From Providencia sp. (GTDB lineage Bacteria > Pseudomonadota > Gammaproteobacteria > Enterobacterales > Enterobacteriaceae): 64,000 nucleotides of DNA. Shown piece by piece: positions 9,222 to 19,973 of the stretch. A program made the translations under genes and the position numbers. Under the pieces are notes generated by a model. It did no database searches and was not told the DNA's origin. It saw nothing but the letters and a program-made list of their open reading frames with translations. Location of the stretch: contig NZ_DOEH01000022.1 of NCBI RefSeq assembly GCF_003533305.1, forward strand, positions 62,001 through 126,000. Direction: 5' to 3'. The stretch's first letter is position 1, and each line of letters opens with the position of its first letter.

Positions 9222-11051
9222 TTGAACGGAGAATTGTTGTGGGTGTTAACCCTGTTATTGATTGCAATAGTCCTATTTACCACTAATAAAATTCGCATGG
9301 ATGTTGTGGCATTATTGGTAATAGTGGCATTTGTACTAAGTGATACGTTGACGTTAGCGCAGGCTACGGCGGGGTTTTCTGATCCTAACGTATTGCTTAT
9401 TGCGGCTTTATTTGTGATAGGTGATGGCTTAGTTCGTACCGGCATTGCCTATCAAATGGGGGATTGGCTTGTTCGTGTTGCGGGTAGCAGCGAAAGCAAA
9501 ATGTTAGTTTTCCTGATGTTGACTGTTGCTGGACTCGGTGCCTTTATGAGTTCAACTGGCGTTGTTGCTATCTTCATCCCCGTCGTTTTGAGCGTTGCGG
9601 CTCGGATGAAAACATCACCAAGCCGTTTGATGATGCCGCTTGGTTTTGCTGGGTTAATCAGTGGAATGATGACGTTAGTGGCGACTCCGCCAAATATGGT
9701 CGTCAATAGTGAGCTTGTCAGAGAAGGAATCAAAGGTTTTCAATTTTTCTCAATAACACCTATTGGGATTATCATTTTACTAGCGGGTATAGCTTATATG
9801 TGGCTGACTCGCCGCTGGTTAGGCAGTGATGAACCAGACAAACTTCCTGAGCGTTATCGACGTACTTTTCGTGATTTAATTCGTGATTATAGGCTGGCGG
9901 GGCGAGCTCGCCGATTAGCGATTCGTTCCGGCTCACCATTGATTGGCCATACCTTAGAAGAATTACATTTGCGCTCACGCTATGAAGCTAACGTTGTCGG
10001 TATTGAACGTTGGCGTAAATTTCGTCGAGTAATGGTGAGTGCGACGGGCGGAACGGAATTGCGTGAGCGAGATGTTTTATTAATTGATATTTCAGTTAGT
10101 GATGATGATTTGCGCCAATTTTGTTTTGAGCAACAGCTTGAGCCGATGATTTTACGTGGCGATTATTTTTCAGACCAATCTCGTGATGTTGGGATGGCGG
10201 AAGTTTCAATGAATCCGGATTCTGAACTGCTGGGTAAAAGTCTTCGTGATATCAAGTTTCGTACGCGTTATGGACTTAATGTCGTTGGTATAAGACGAGA
10301 TGGAAAAGCGCTTGATGGTAAATTAGTTGATGAAGCGTTGCGAGTCGGGGATGTACTGTTAGTGATTGGGGATTGGAAACTTATTCGTATTTTATCCACC
10401 AAGCCACGTAATTTTATCGTCCTTAATTTAGCCGCTGAAGTTGAAGCGGTTGCACCTGCCTCTTCACAGGCTCCTCATGCACTATTTTGTTTAGCATTGA
10501 TGGTTGCCATGATGGTAACAGATGAAGTTCCTAATTTTATTGCAGCACTTATTGCATGCTTGTTAATGGGTAAATTTCGCTGCATTGATATGGAAAGCGC
10601 TTATAAGTCAATTCACTGGCCAAGTATTATTTTAATCGTTGGGATGATGCCATTTGCACTGGCTTTGCAACAAACGGGCGGGATTACGCTTGCCGTTGAT
10701 TTGCTTATGAATGTTGCAGGCAATATGGGACCTCATGTGATGTTGTTGTGTCTATTTGTCCTTTGTGCGGTCACAGGACTATTTATCTCAAATACGGCAA
10801 CTGCGGTGTTAATGGCACCCATTGCGATTGCTGCCGCGCGCCAGATGGAAGTTTCGCCATTACCTTTTGCTATGGTGGTTGGTATTGCTGCATCGGCAGC
10901 CTTTATGACTCCAATTTCTTCACCGGTTAATACTTTGGTTTTAGGCCCTGGCGGTTATAAGTTTTCTGACTTCTTAAAAATGGGTGTGCCATTTACGATT
11001 ATTGTGATGGTTATTAGTGTATTAGTCGTACCTATATTGTTTCCTTTCTAA
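9222..11051 (+). CDS. yfbS: SLC13-family permease YfbS with two RCK_C domains
   Basis: The 609 residues match E. coli YfbS over the full length. Two membrane halves (about residues 1-195 and 410-609, several helices each) carry the duplicated SLC13 signatures: [10 protein letters not shown] and A-T-P-P-N in the first half, [11 protein letters not shown] and P-I-S-S-P-V-N in the second. Between them are two cytoplasmic RCK_C (TrkA-C) domains at about 210-290 and 300-385. A Na+-coupled anion carrier is suggested by the family; the substrate is not known. The start is a TTG with AAGGGG five bases upstream, giving the E. coli N-terminus M-N-G-E-L. Confidence 0.93.
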   Translation: MNGELLWVLTLLLIAIVLFTTNKIRMDVVALLVIVAFVLSDTLTLAQATAGFSDPNVLLIAALFVIGDGLVRTGIAYQMGDWLVRVAGSSESKMLVFLMLTVAGLGAFMSSTGVVAIFIPVVLSVAARMKTSPSRLMMPLGFAGLISGMMTLVATPPNMVVNSELVREGIKGFQFFSITPIGIIILLAGIAYMWLTRRWLGSDEPDKLPERYRRTFRDLIRDYRLAGRARRLAIRSGSPLIGHTLEELHLRSRYEANVVGIERWRKFRRVMVSATGGTELRERDVLLIDISVSDDDLRQFCFEQQLEPMILRGDYFSDQSRDVGMAEVSMNPDSELLGKSLRDIKFRTRYGLNVVGIRRDGKALDGKLVDEALRVGDVLLVIGDWKLIRILSTKPRNFIVLNLAAEVEAVAPASSQAPHALFCLALMVAMMVTDEVPNFIAALIACLLMGKFRCIDMESAYKSIHWPSIILIVGMMPFALALQQTGGITLAVDLLMNVAGNMGPHVMLLCLFVLCAVTGLFISNTATAVLMAPIAIAAARQMEVSPLPFAMVVGIAASAAFMTPISSPVNTLVLGPGGYKFSDFLKMGVPFTIIVMVISVLVVPILFPF

Positions 11052-11058
11052 ATAGTAA

Positions 11059-11090
11059 AAATAAAGCTCTAATTATTTAGAGCTTTATTT
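11059..11090 (+). terminator. Intrinsic terminator after yfbS
   Basis: A perfect 14-bp inverted repeat (11059-11072 with 11077-11090) with a 4-nt loop starts seven bases after the yfbS stop. The 3' arm ends in TTTATTT. Confidence 0.85.
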
Positions 11091-11380
11091 CTCTACCTTA
11101 TATTTTAAATAAATATTAGCTATTAATAATTAATCAGCTTTAAATTTGACTACTATATTGTTAGATTTAACGTCTACTATTTATTGAAAGTAGATATTAA
11201 AGAAAACGGAAAGATTTAGACGTAATTCTTATTTTGCAGAGGTAAATATTGAATTTTCTTTTGGGGTAAGGCGTTAAAATGTTTTTTTATAATATCCTGA
11301 GATAAAATTAAAATAGAAAATGTTTTTTCATTTTTATATGAATTAAGAATACCTGACTTACATGATAATTGGTCTGCTAG

Positions 11381-11521
11381 AATTACCACAAAGAGTGGTA
11401 TATCATTGGTACTGAACGTGACCATGGAAAGGCCATTATAGGCGTTAATGGTGATGCAAAAACACTTTATATTGCCTTTCCTGGATCAGGAAGTTGTTCT
11501 ACTTCACTTGTTAGAACATAA
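11381..11521 (+). pseudogene. Possible gene remnant, startless open fragment
   Basis: Between yfbS and yfbR (11091-11550) there is no intact gene. A 46-codon stretch between in-frame stops encodes a protein-like sequence with no start codon, including G-K-A-I-I-G-V-N-G-D-A and L-Y-I-A-F-P-G-S-G-S. It may be the debris of a deleted gene or chance. I could not assign a family. The rest of this gap is AT-rich and shows nothing else. Confidence 0.25.
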
Positions 11522-11550
11522 ACGAGGAATCAGAACCCTCACTCCACATT

Positions 11551-12132
11551 TTAATGACTAATTTCATCTAACGAGAGTTTAAAACCTGGTACAAATGTCT
11601 CGATGAAATATTCCATTTCAGGGCTATTTCTATCATCGAGCATTTTTTCGAGCCGTTTTTTAGCTAGTTTAAATTCACTATTACCCGCAGATAACTCTTC
11701 TAAACACTTAAGATAAGCACATAATGAATCCGCCTGCTTAACAATAAAGTGCTCTTCATCTGTTTGTAAATCTTCAATAAGCAGCGCCTTAAAATCTTCT
11801 TGCAGCTCTTCTGGTAGCATATCAAGTAGTTTTTGCTGAGCAAATTTTTCTATTTTTTTATATTCATGAGCAATTTGCTGATTATGATATTTGATTGGTG
11901 TAGGGAGGTCACCCGTAATAACTTCACTGGCATCGTGATACATTGCTAGCATAGCTATGCGTTCAGCATTTACATTACCATTAAATTTACGATTTTTAAT
12001 AATAGCTAAAGCGTGAGCAACCATCGCGACTTGTAAACTATGTTCTGAAACATTTTCTGTCCGAACATTACGCATTAATGGCCAACGATGGATGAGTTTC
12101 ATTCTAGCAAGGTGGGCGAAAAAATAGCTCAT
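11551..12132 (-). CDS. yfbR: 5'-deoxynucleotidase YfbR
   Basis: YfbR removes the phosphate from deoxyribonucleoside 5'-monophosphates in the cytoplasm and helps balance dNMP pools. The 193 residues (E. coli has 199) show the HD-domain metal site: S-E-H-S-L-Q-V-A (His about residue 31), Y-H-D-A-S-E-V (His-Asp about 66-67) and V-K-Q-A-D-S-L (Asp about 135). The N-terminus [13 protein letters not shown] is conserved. GAGG stands five bases before the ATG. An ATTT microsatellite lies about 110 bp upstream in the presumed promoter region. Confidence 0.95.
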   Translation of the reverse strand: MSYFFAHLARMKLIHRWPLMRNVRTENVSEHSLQVAMVAHALAIIKNRKFNGNVNAERIAMLAMYHDASEVITGDLPTPIKYHNQQIAHEYKKIEKFAQQKLLDMLPEELQEDFKALLIEDLQTDEEHFIVKQADSLCAYLKCLEELSAGNSEFKLAKKRLEKMLDDRNSPEMEYFIETFVPGFKLSLDEISH

Positions 12133-12238
12133 AGATCCTCATTTTTTTGATAAAAAACAATTATAATATATAGCTTTCGAAATGGATATGACTTTATTGA
12201 AAAATAATAAAGTTAAAGAAATCAAAATATTATTAATA

Positions 12239-12293
<55 letters not shown>

Positions 12294-12701
12294 TTATAAG
12301 ATTACATTATTGGTTCTATTTATTTAGAAAGTTATCTAGGGACATGGCGTAAAATGATATATCTTAATGTGAAATAGAGTGAAACTATTGCTAATATATT
12401 TAATGTTAAAATATGTACAACTAATAATGATTTTTACTATTTAATAAAATAGGTTGATACTTGGAAAGTAATCCTAAGTATTAATGGTGAGGTGAAAAAT
12501 AATGTATGTGTATTTTCTTTTTTTCATAGCTTGCTAAATTGCATTAAATCGAATAAATGGATAGAGATAACTATAAACAACTAAAAAATAACATGTAAAG
12601 TCAAAATAAGATGATTGTTTTTTGACTTTAATTATTAATTGATTTGAGGCTATAAAAAATTATAATGAATAGGTTATAGCTCAACATCATTAAGGAACAT
12701 C

Positions 12702-12770
12702 ATGAAATATTTTCCTATTATATTAGTATTGTTTTTTTTAGCAGCAGTTTATATTATTTCGATAATTTAA
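12702..12770 (+). CDS. 22-residue hydrophobic microprotein
   Basis: The ATG at 12702 has AAGGAA four bases upstream and opens a 22-codon frame ending in TAA. The product is M-K-Y-F-P-I-I-L-V-L followed by an unbroken hydrophobic run to I-S-I-I, enough for one membrane-spanning helix with a single Lys at the N-terminus. A strong terminator follows 63 bp after the stop, which supports a short independent transcript. It points toward alaA, which is convergent. I recognise no family; small single-helix proteins of this kind often modulate membrane complexes, but a role here would be a guess. Confidence 0.55.
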   Translation: MKYFPIILVLFFLAAVYIISII

Positions 12771-12833
12771 AAGTCTAATAATGATTGGTTTTAGTCAGTA
12801 ATATTCAAAATATGCACTATGATAGATAGAAAT

Positions 12834-12865
12834 AAAATAGCCTCTAATTTATTAGAGGCTATTTT
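12834..12865. terminator. Bidirectional terminator alaA / microprotein
   Basis: A perfect 15-bp inverted repeat (12834-12848 with 12851-12865) with a 2-nt gap at its centre has AAAATAG/CTATTTT ends. It lies 19 bp after the alaA stop and also ends the + strand transcript of the microprotein. Confidence 0.85.
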
Positions 12866-12884
12866 GTGTAATCATAAAATAATT

Positions 12885-14099
12885 TTATTGACGGTAATTT
12901 TCTAAGAACCGCCCAAACTTATTGATCGCCATTTCAAGATCGTCAATATAAGGCAACGTCACGATACGGAAATGGTCAGGTTCTGGCCAGTTAAATGCTG
13001 TACCTTGAACAAGAAGAACTTTTTCTTGTAATAGTAGATCAAGGATCATTTTCTGGTCATCGTGAATATTAAAGCGTTTAACATCTATTTTTGGGAACAT
13101 ATACAGTGCACCTTGTGGTTTAACACAAGAAACGCCAGGAATTTGATTGATTAATTCCCATGCACGATTGCGCTGCTCATATAAACGCCCACCGGGTTGA
13201 ATAAACTCGCTAATACTTTGGTAACCACCAAGAGCAGTTTGAATCGCATGTTGCATCGGTACGTTGGCACATAGACGCATAGATGCAAGCATTTCTAGCC
13301 CTTCAATATAACCTTTCGCATGTTTTTTCGGACCATTGAGTACCATCCAGCCTTGGCGGAAGCCGGCAACACGGTAGGTTTTGGATAAACCATTAAAAGT
13401 GACAGTGAGCAAATCAGGCGCAAGTGCGGCAATAGAATGATGTTGTGCATCATCATATAAAATTTTGTCATATATTTCATCTGCATAGATGATTAAGTTG
13501 TGTTGGCGGGCGATTTCAACAATTTCTAATAGTAGTTCTTTACTATATACCGCGCCTGTTGGGTTATTGGGGTTGATAACCACAATTCCACGGGTTCTAG
13601 GACTGATCTTTTTACGGATATCATCGATATCAGGCATCCATCCTTGTTGCTCATCACACATATAGTGAACAGCATTACCTCCAGAAAGCGAAACCGCAGC
13701 TGTCCACAGTGGGTAATCTGGCGCAGGCACTAACATTTCATCACCATCATTGAGCAAGGCTTGCATCGCTTGCACAATTAATTCAGAAACGCCATTACCA
13801 ATATAGACATCTTCAACAGTCATATCGTGAATATTACGAGCTTGATAATGTTGAACGATGGCTTTACGTGCTGAATATAAGCCTTTTGAGTCACAGTAAC
13901 CCTGTGAGCTTGGTAGATTGCGTAATACGTCAACAAGGATCTCATCGGGTGCTTCAAAGCCAAATGGTGCCGGGTTACCAATATTCAGTTTGAGTACTTT
14001 ATTGCCTTCTTCTTCTAAGCGTTTCGCTTCTTTCAAAACTGGCCCACGGATGTCATAACAGACATTATCGAGCTTATTGGATTTTGTTAAATTATTCAT
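12885..14099 (-). CDS. alaA: Alanine transaminase AlaA
   Basis: AlaA makes alanine from pyruvate and glutamate with pyridoxal phosphate in the cytoplasm. The 404 residues (405 in E. coli) align throughout with E. coli AlaA (YfbQ): C-Y-D-I-R-G-P-V-L-K-E-A-K-R-L near the N-terminus, N-P-N-N-P-T-G-A-V-Y, A-D-E-I-Y-D-K, and the PLP-lysine motif N-G-L-S-K-T-Y-R at about residue 240. It is divergent from lrhA, as in E. coli, and ends at a shared bidirectional terminator. Confidence 0.96.
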   Translation of the reverse strand: MNNLTKSNKLDNVCYDIRGPVLKEAKRLEEEGNKVLKLNIGNPAPFGFEAPDEILVDVLRNLPSSQGYCDSKGLYSARKAIVQHYQARNIHDMTVEDVYIGNGVSELIVQAMQALLNDGDEMLVPAPDYPLWTAAVSLSGGNAVHYMCDEQQGWMPDIDDIRKKISPRTRGIVVINPNNPTGAVYSKELLLEIVEIARQHNLIIYADEIYDKILYDDAQHHSIAALAPDLLTVTFNGLSKTYRVAGFRQGWMVLNGPKKHAKGYIEGLEMLASMRLCANVPMQHAIQTALGGYQSISEFIQPGGRLYEQRNRAWELINQIPGVSCVKPQGALYMFPKIDVKRFNIHDDQKMILDLLLQEKVLLVQGTAFNWPEPDHFRIVTLPYIDDLEMAINKFGRFLENYRQ

Positions 14100-15045
14100 T
14101 GTTCTCTCATTACCCTAACGGGGTTACTTTGGTAGGGGGGCCGGCATTATCACTCTACTGTACTCTTCCCTCGGAAGCTTTTGAAGATGCAAGATAAATT
14201 TTGGTGGAAACGGTTGGTTTATACTAAAATGTAATATGTGGTATCTGAAAATATTCATTAATCAGGCTTTAACATCTTACTATATTAGTTATGGTGGAAT
14301 TAAATTTTAATAATTATTATTGTTTTAGAGTAAAAGTTGAAATAAAGAGACTAAAACGAATAGGATAAATAAAAATTGTATCAAAATGTAATATTGATCT
14401 TTAAATCATTAATTAAGAAATAAATTTTACGCATTATTAGTGATTTTTTATAATTTTTAAGCCTATTTTGTTAGTAATATTGATTGTTTGGCTATGTACC
14501 ATTTAGACAGAATTGAAGGAATTCATTATAACCAAATGATATTTAAACCAATATAAATAAGTCAAGATGATGTTTATAATGTGCTTACATTAAAATAATT
14601 GCATTTACATTAAATATGTTAGTATTTAGATATAGGCTTTCTTTTCTCATTTTATTCAGAGAAATGCCTTAAATATGGCAGTATATACCCAAAATAATTC
14701 CGATTTACTGGCAGATTACAATTAAAGATGTCTGGATGAACATACCTTAAGTGTGTGATTCTAAAGTTAAATATAATCATCTCTACCTGTAAAAATTAAC
14801 TGCAAGTTGAAGGAATAGTATATTGAATTTTTTGATAGTGTATTGCTTTAATAAAGCAATTTAGTTTTGACTAGCCATAGTGTCTGCTTCTAGCTTATGT
14901 TTTTTATGAGCTTTAATCAGACAACCCAGGAAATGCAGATCTACGGATAAGAGATGCAAAATAAAGTAGTTGATACAAACTCGCTGATTCTCACGGAGGA
15001 GAGCAGAAACACCAGGCACCATAAAATTATATAAGAGAATTAACG
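14100..15045. other. Long divergent region alaA-lrhA
   Basis: This 946-bp AT-rich gap separates alaA and lrhA and holds their promoters. It contains an ERIC-like copy at 14684-14823 and a short hairpin (8-bp arms at 14842-14849 and 14853-14860) ahead of lrhA. The arrangement would give lrhA a long untranslated leader. An open frame on the minus strand across the lrhA start has no support. Confidence 0.6.
14684..14823. repeat. Degenerate ERIC-like element
   Basis: The left end TATACCCAAAATAATTC and the right end TGCAAGTTGAAGGAATAG match the two ends of the ERIC consensus, about 140 bp apart. The central palindrome is decayed: only CATAC-CTTAA-GTGTGTG resembles the core. I read it as an old ERIC copy with a small insertion. 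It lies some 220 bp upstream of lrhA. Confidence 0.5.
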
Positions 15046-15969
15046 ATGATAAATTCCAATCGTCCAATAATGAATCTAGATCTCGACTTGCTACGTACTT
15101 TTATTGCAGTTGCTGATCTAAACACCTTTGCTGCTGCGGCAGCTGCAGTATGTAGAACACAATCGGCAGTGAGCCAACAAATGCAACGTTTAGAGCAGCT
15201 AGTCGGCCGCGAGTTATTTGCTCGTCATGGCCGTAATAAGTTGTTAACTGCGCATGGCTTACAATTGTTGGGGTATGCAAGGCAAATATTGCGTGCAAAT
15301 GATGATGCAACTGCATCACTGGCATACAATGACGCGGATGGCGAATTAAGAATTGGTGCATCCGACGATACTGTTGATGTATTACTTCCATTTTTACTTA
15401 ATCGTATTGCTTCGGTATATCCGCGTATTGCGGTTGAGGTGCGTATCAAGCGCGCTCAATTTATCGAGTCAATGCTAGATAATCACGAAATAGATTTAGC
15501 ATTAACAACCGCAAGAATTAGCCATCATCCTAAAACTGCATTAAGAACTGTTCCGGTCTTATGGCACAGTGCGCCTGATTTCCAATTACGCCATAACGAG
15601 CCAATTCCATTAGTCGTTATGGATGAAACTAATCCTTATCGCAAATTGTGTACTGCGGCACTGGATGAAGCTAATCTACCTTGGCATATCGCTTATGAGG
15701 CAGCATCGCTACCCGCGGTTCGAGCCGCAGTAAATGCAGAAGTTGGTGTGACTGCTAGGCCGATGGAAATGCAAAATGCAGATCTTCGTATACTGAGTGA
15801 GTCTGATGGTCTACCACGTCTTCCAGATATTCAATACTGGCTATATAAAAATGCGGATGAACAGAAAGACTTTGTATTAACGGTCTTCAATGCAATTGAA
15901 AACAAAAAAATCCCGTATATTGCTACCGCTGCGAGTGATACTACAGAGACTAATTCTATCGAAGGGTAA
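15046..15969 (+). CDS. lrhA: LysR-family regulator LrhA (HexA)
   Basis: LrhA represses flagellar and fimbrial genes in E. coli; the HexA orthologue controls virulence and symbiosis genes in Photorhabdus and Erwinia. The 307 residues begin M-I-N-S-N-R-P-I-M-N-L-D-L-D-L-L-R-T-F and carry the HTH A-A-A-A-A-V-C-R-T-Q-S-A-V-S-Q-Q-M at about residues 28-44. The effector domain follows, with L-P-A-V-R-A-A-V-N-A-E-V-G-V-T-A-R-P near residue 225. The C-terminus differs from E. coli, which is common in this family. It is transcribed toward nuo and has its own terminator. Confidence 0.93.
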   Translation: MINSNRPIMNLDLDLLRTFIAVADLNTFAAAAAAVCRTQSAVSQQMQRLEQLVGRELFARHGRNKLLTAHGLQLLGYARQILRANDDATASLAYNDADGELRIGASDDTVDVLLPFLLNRIASVYPRIAVEVRIKRAQFIESMLDNHEIDLALTTARISHHPKTALRTVPVLWHSAPDFQLRHNEPIPLVVMDETNPYRKLCTAALDEANLPWHIAYEAASLPAVRAAVNAEVGVTARPMEMQNADLRILSESDGLPRLPDIQYWLYKNADEQKDFVLTVFNAIENKKIPYIATAASDTTETNSIEG

Positions 15970-16020
15970 TTTATTTGCCTTTAAGAATGAGTTAATACGT
16001 TAATCTGATGTCTCGTTTAG

Positions 16021-16060
16021 AGCTGAGTTTCTTATTATGGAACTCAGCTTTTTTATTTTT
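16021..16060 (+). terminator. Intrinsic terminator after lrhA
   Basis: AGCTGAGTT (16021-16029) and AACTCAGCT (16041-16049) form a 9-bp stem with an 11-nt loop, followed by a T-rich tract TTTTTTATTTTT. It lies 51 bp after the lrhA stop. Confidence 0.85.
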
Positions 16061-16957
16061 ATCTTTCGATAAATGTATTTTTAAAACCATGAGGATTTAC
16101 TTCATTTTATTATAGATAAAATTAATTGCATTTTAGAAAGATAAAGACGTTTCGTTCACTAAAACTGTTCAGGGACAAAATTAACAAATTTTAATTCTGC
16201 TAAAATAAATTAGCTGCTAGTGCACTTGTTAATAATGGGCATTAATCTGTTCAGATTACGAGTTAGTTCAAAATTATGAATATTTTTTGTTATATCGGTT
16301 AGAAATAAATCAATTAACCACTTAATAAGTATGGTTAAATGTTCAAGACCATGAAATAATTGTGACTTAGATGGCATAACGTGAATTTCATAATTTGGTT
16401 AATGGATTGTTACTTTGTTAACAATCTATTTTTGAACGGTATAAAAAATAGCACAGTGTTGTCAGTTAGTTACTTAGTACAAAGGAAAAAAAAGCGTTAT
16501 CAATACTTAATGTAAATTTGAATGTAATGTAAACAGCATGAGTATTTTTTAAATAAAACTGTGCGCTAGATCAAATAAAAAGAGCAATTTTTCATCCGTT
16601 AAGACAGGTTTTTCCTGAGATAATAGTGTAGTAAAAACGAATAATCAGTTAAACTAGTTTGCGTGTTTACCTGTGTATCATTACACTGACACGTTTTAGC
16701 AAGACATGAGTATTTATTGTTTGCTTTATGTTTTCGAACTGTAAATTATTTGTGAAAAATACGGGTTATTTTGCCTCATTTGAGCAAAATAAATTGTAAT
16801 GAGAGAGGACAAACCAAACACAGTCTTCAGGCTGATTTTTAGTTTGGTGATAACTTTTGGTCTTTCTTCTCGATTAACTGGGCAATTGTGGTGCAATACT
16901 GCCGTGTTGTTAAAAAAGAGCAGGGTCCGCACCATAAGTAATGAGTAAGCAACGAGT
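16061..16957. other. nuo promoter and leader region
   Basis: This about 900-bp AT-rich region lies between the lrhA terminator and nuoA. In E. coli the nuo operon has a long regulatory region with ArcA, FNR, NarL, Fis and IHF sites; the spacing here fits that, but I cannot place individual sites with confidence. Its last part contains a 49-codon frame at 16799-16948, listed separately. I see no other gene. Confidence 0.6.
16799..16948 (+). other. Possible upstream ORF in the nuo leader (49 codons)
   Basis: An ATG at 16799 opens 49 codons ending at TAA 16946-16948, nine bases before the nuoA ATG. The product has a basic start (M-R-E-D-K), a hydrophobic centre (F-R-L-I-F-S-L-V-I-T-F-G-L) and a basic end. 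No clear ribosome binding site precedes the ATG. The close coupling to nuoA is what makes it notable; it may be chance. Confidence 0.25.
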
Positions 16958-17401
16958 ATGTCTACATCAATCCTAGCGTTAGCCCATAACTGGGCGTTTG
17001 CGATATTCCTTATCGGCACTATCGGTCTTTGTGCTTTTATGTTGGTCGCTGGTCATTTTTTGGGCAGCCGCGCCAAAGCCAGAACAAAACACGTTCCCTA
17101 TGAATCAGGTATTGATTCTGTCGGCAGTGCCCGTCTTCGTATGTCAGCCAAATTTTATTTGGTGGCTATGTTCTTCGTTGTCTTCGATGTTGAGGCCATG
17201 TTTTTATTTGCATGGGCCACTGCCATCCGTGAAACGGGTTGGGTAGGCTTCATCGAGGCCGCTATCTTTATTTTGGTATTGTTGGCGGGACTATTTTATT
17301 TAGCTCGCGTAGGAGCATTGGATTGGACTCCAGTCCGCTCACGTCGCGCAGTTAAAGGTCCTAGTGAAGTTATTAAAATCAGCAATCGTCATCCGCAGTA
17401 A
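16958..17401 (+). CDS. nuoA: NADH-quinone oxidoreductase subunit NuoA
   Basis: NuoA is a membrane subunit at the junction between the arms of respiratory complex I, which passes electrons from NADH to quinone and pumps protons. The 147 residues equal the E. coli length. Three membrane helices are visible (about 10-32, 67-88, 97-118). The conserved loop [13 protein letters not shown] and the F-D-V-E-A motif in the second helix are present. It is the first gene of the fourteen-subunit operon. The ribosome binding site is weak (GAG six bases upstream). Confidence 0.96.
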   Translation: MSTSILALAHNWAFAIFLIGTIGLCAFMLVAGHFLGSRAKARTKHVPYESGIDSVGSARLRMSAKFYLVAMFFVVFDVEAMFLFAWATAIRETGWVGFIEAAIFILVLLAGLFYLARVGALDWTPVRSRRAVKGPSEVIKISNRHPQ

Positions 17402-17419
17402 GAAGCGAGGCATTATACA

Positions 17420-18094
17420 ATGGATTATACGCTCACCCGCATAGATCCGAACGGTGAGAACGACCGTTACCCACTGCAAACTCAGGAAATCGTAAGCGAT
17501 CCACTGGAGCAGCAAGTTGAAAACAGCGTGTATATGGGGAAACTTTCTCATGCACTTCACGATGTTGTTAACTGGGGACGTAAAAACTCTCTATGGCCAT
17601 ATAACTTTGGTCTCTCATGTTGCTATGTAGAAATGGTAACTTCGTTCACGGCTGTTCATGACGTTGCCCGCTTTGGTGCAGAAGTACTTCGTGCTTCACC
17701 TCGTCAAGCCGATTTCATGGTCGTCGCAGGAACCTGTTTCACTAAAATGGCGCCTGTTATTCAACGTCTTTATGACCAGATGCTAGAGCCTAAATGGGTT
17801 ATCTCCATGGGTTCATGTGCCAACTCTGGTGGTATGTATGACATTTATTCTGTCGTACAAGGCGTTGACAAATTTATCCCTGTGGATGTTTACATCCCTG
17901 GCTGCCCGCCACGCCCTGAAGCCTATATGCAGGCTTTACTTCTTTTACAAGAATCTATTGGCAAAGAGCGTCGTCCGCTCTCTTGGGTCGTCGGAGATCA
18001 GGGTGTTTATCGTGCCAACATGCAGTCAGAAAGAGAAAGAAAGCACGGTGAACGTATCGCAGTGACAAACCTGCGTACACCAGACCAAATTTAA
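17420..18094 (+). CDS. nuoB: NADH-quinone oxidoreductase subunit NuoB
   Basis: NuoB binds iron-sulphur cluster N2, the last electron carrier before quinone. The 224 residues contain the N2 ligands: the adjacent Cys pair in G-L-S-C-C-Y-V-E, then G-T-C-F-T-K-M and G-C-P-P-R-P-E. It begins 18 bp after nuoA. The gap of 74 bp to nuoC is the longest but one inside the operon. Confidence 0.97.
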   Translation: MDYTLTRIDPNGENDRYPLQTQEIVSDPLEQQVENSVYMGKLSHALHDVVNWGRKNSLWPYNFGLSCCYVEMVTSFTAVHDVARFGAEVLRASPRQADFMVVAGTCFTKMAPVIQRLYDQMLEPKWVISMGSCANSGGMYDIYSVVQGVDKFIPVDVYIPGCPPRPEAYMQALLLLQESIGKERRPLSWVVGDQGVYRANMQSERERKHGERIAVTNLRTPDQI

Positions 18095-18168
18095 GGCTTA
18101 AAGCCATACAGCGTAACAGAGCAATGTTGTTGCGAAATAATAAACCTGATCAAGCGTTATGGTGAAGA

Positions 18169-19971
18169 ATGATGACAGGTCAGATAGCGCAAGCAAGTAG
18201 TACCCAGCCAGAATGGCAGACACAGGATCATTTAAATGACCCTGTGCTTTTGGAATTGCGCAACCAATTTGGGCCAGATGCCTTTTCTGTTCAAGCTACC
18301 CGTACTGGCATGCCAGTTATCTGGGTAAGACGCGAACAGTTACTGGAAGTTGTAGATTTTCTTAAAAAACTACCAAAACCTTATGTGATGTTGTTTGACT
18401 TGCATGGGGTAGATGAACGTCAAAGAATTCATCGTCAAGGTCTGCCTGAGGCAGACTTTAGTGTTTTCTATCACATCATATCCATTGATCGTAATCGCGA
18501 TATCATGTTGAAAGTTGCGCTTAATGAGAATGACTTAAACGTGCCATCAGTGGTTTCTTTGTTCCCGAACGCAAGTTGGTATGAGCGTGAAGTGTGGGAT
18601 ATGTTCGGCATTACCTTCCAAGGTCATCCGAATTTACGCCGCCTGCTGATGTCACCTAGCTGGGAAGGTCACCCGCTGCGCAAAGATTACCCTGCGCGTG
18701 CAACCGAGTTCGACCCCTTTGTTCTGACTAAGCAAAAACAAGACTTAGAAATGGAAGCGCTGACTTTCAAACCAGAAGAATGGGATATGTCTCGTGGAAA
18801 TGAAAACGAAGATTTCATGTTCCTGAACTTGGGCCCTAACCATCCATCGTCTCACGGTGCGTTCCGTATCGTTTTACAACTTGATGGTGAAGAGATTGTG
18901 AACTGCGTCCCTGACATCGGCTACCACCACCGTGGTGCTGAAAAAATGGGTGAGCGTCAGTCATGGCATAGCTACATTCCTTACACTGACCGTATCGAGT
19001 ACCTCGGCGGTTGTGTTAACGAAATGCCATATATCTTAGCGGTTGAAAAACTTGCAGGTATCGAAGTACCGGATCGTGTGAAAACCATCCGTGTGATGAT
19101 GTCTGAATTGTTCCGTATTAATAGTCACTTGTTGTATATCAGTACTTATATTCAAGACGTTGGTGCAATGACACCTGTGTTCTTTGCGTTTACTGATAGA
19201 CAAAAAGTGTACAACGTTGTCGAAGCCATTACGGGTTTCCGTATGCATCCAGCTTGGTTCCGGATTGGTGGTGTCGCTCATGACCTACCTCAAGGTTGGG
19301 ATAAGCTGCTACGCGAACTATTAGATTGGTTACCGAAGCGTTTAGAATCTTATGTGACTTCTGCACTGAAAAACTCCATCCTAAAAGGCCGTTCTATTGG
19401 TGTGGCATCTTATACCAAAGAAGAAGCACTGGCATGGGGTGTTACTGGTGCGGGTTTACGTGCAACAGGTGTTGATTTTGATGTGCGTAAATGGCGTCCA
19501 TATTCAGGCTACGAAAACTTTGAATTTGATATTCCTATTGCCCATAACGGCGATTGTTATGACCGTGTGATGATCAAAGTGGAAGAGATGCGTCAAAGTA
19601 TCCGTATTCTTGAGCAATGCTTGAAGAATATGCCAGAAGGTCCTTTCAAAGCGGATCACCCATTGACGACTCCGCCACCAAAAGAGCGCACATTGCAGCA
19701 CATTGAAACCCTGATCAATCACTTCTTACAAGTGTCTTGGGGTCCAGTGATGCCTGCGAATGAGTCATTCCAGATGGTTGAAGCCACGAAAGGTATCAAC
19801 AGCTACTACCTGACGAGTGATGGCAGCACGATGAGCTACCGTACCCGTATTCGTACCCCGAGTTATGCGCATTTGCAGCAAATTCCGGCGGTGATTAAAG
19901 GTAGTTTGGTTTCAGACTTGATTGTCTATCTGGGTAGTATCGATTTTGTAATGTCGGATGTGGATCGCTAA
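18169..19971 (+). CDS. nuoC: NADH-quinone oxidoreductase fused subunit NuoCD
   Basis: The 600 residues fuse the 30-kDa (NuoC, about residues 30-195) and 49-kDa (NuoD, about 205-600) subunits, as in E. coli and other gammaproteobacteria. NuoC shows [11 protein letters not shown]; NuoD shows [13 protein letters not shown] at its start and [11 protein letters not shown], which line the quinone pocket, and the chain ends F-V-M-S-D-V-D-R. Two adjacent ATGs (18169 and 18172) could start it; G-G-T-G-A-A-G lies just upstream. Confidence 0.97.
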   Translation: MMTGQIAQASSTQPEWQTQDHLNDPVLLELRNQFGPDAFSVQATRTGMPVIWVRREQLLEVVDFLKKLPKPYVMLFDLHGVDERQRIHRQGLPEADFSVFYHIISIDRNRDIMLKVALNENDLNVPSVVSLFPNASWYEREVWDMFGITFQGHPNLRRLLMSPSWEGHPLRKDYPARATEFDPFVLTKQKQDLEMEALTFKPEEWDMSRGNENEDFMFLNLGPNHPSSHGAFRIVLQLDGEEIVNCVPDIGYHHRGAEKMGERQSWHSYIPYTDRIEYLGGCVNEMPYILAVEKLAGIEVPDRVKTIRVMMSELFRINSHLLYISTYIQDVGAMTPVFFAFTDRQKVYNVVEAITGFRMHPAWFRIGGVAHDLPQGWDKLLRELLDWLPKRLESYVTSALKNSILKGRSIGVASYTKEEALAWGVTGAGLRATGVDFDVRKWRPYSGYENFEFDIPIAHNGDCYDRVMIKVEEMRQSIRILEQCLKNMPEGPFKADHPLTTPPPKERTLQHIETLINHFLQVSWGPVMPANESFQMVEATKGINSYYLTSDGSTMSYRTRIRTPSYAHLQQIPAVIKGSLVSDLIVYLGSIDFVMSDVDR

Positions 19972-19973
19972 CC

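Noticed and set aside
11216..11425. 69-codon minus-strand frame between yfbS and yfbR
   Set aside because: It has no convincing start or similarity, and its AT-rich codons look like intergenic noise.
14861..15067. 68-codon minus-strand frame over the lrhA start
   Set aside because: It overlaps the conserved lrhA N-terminus and lacks translation signals.
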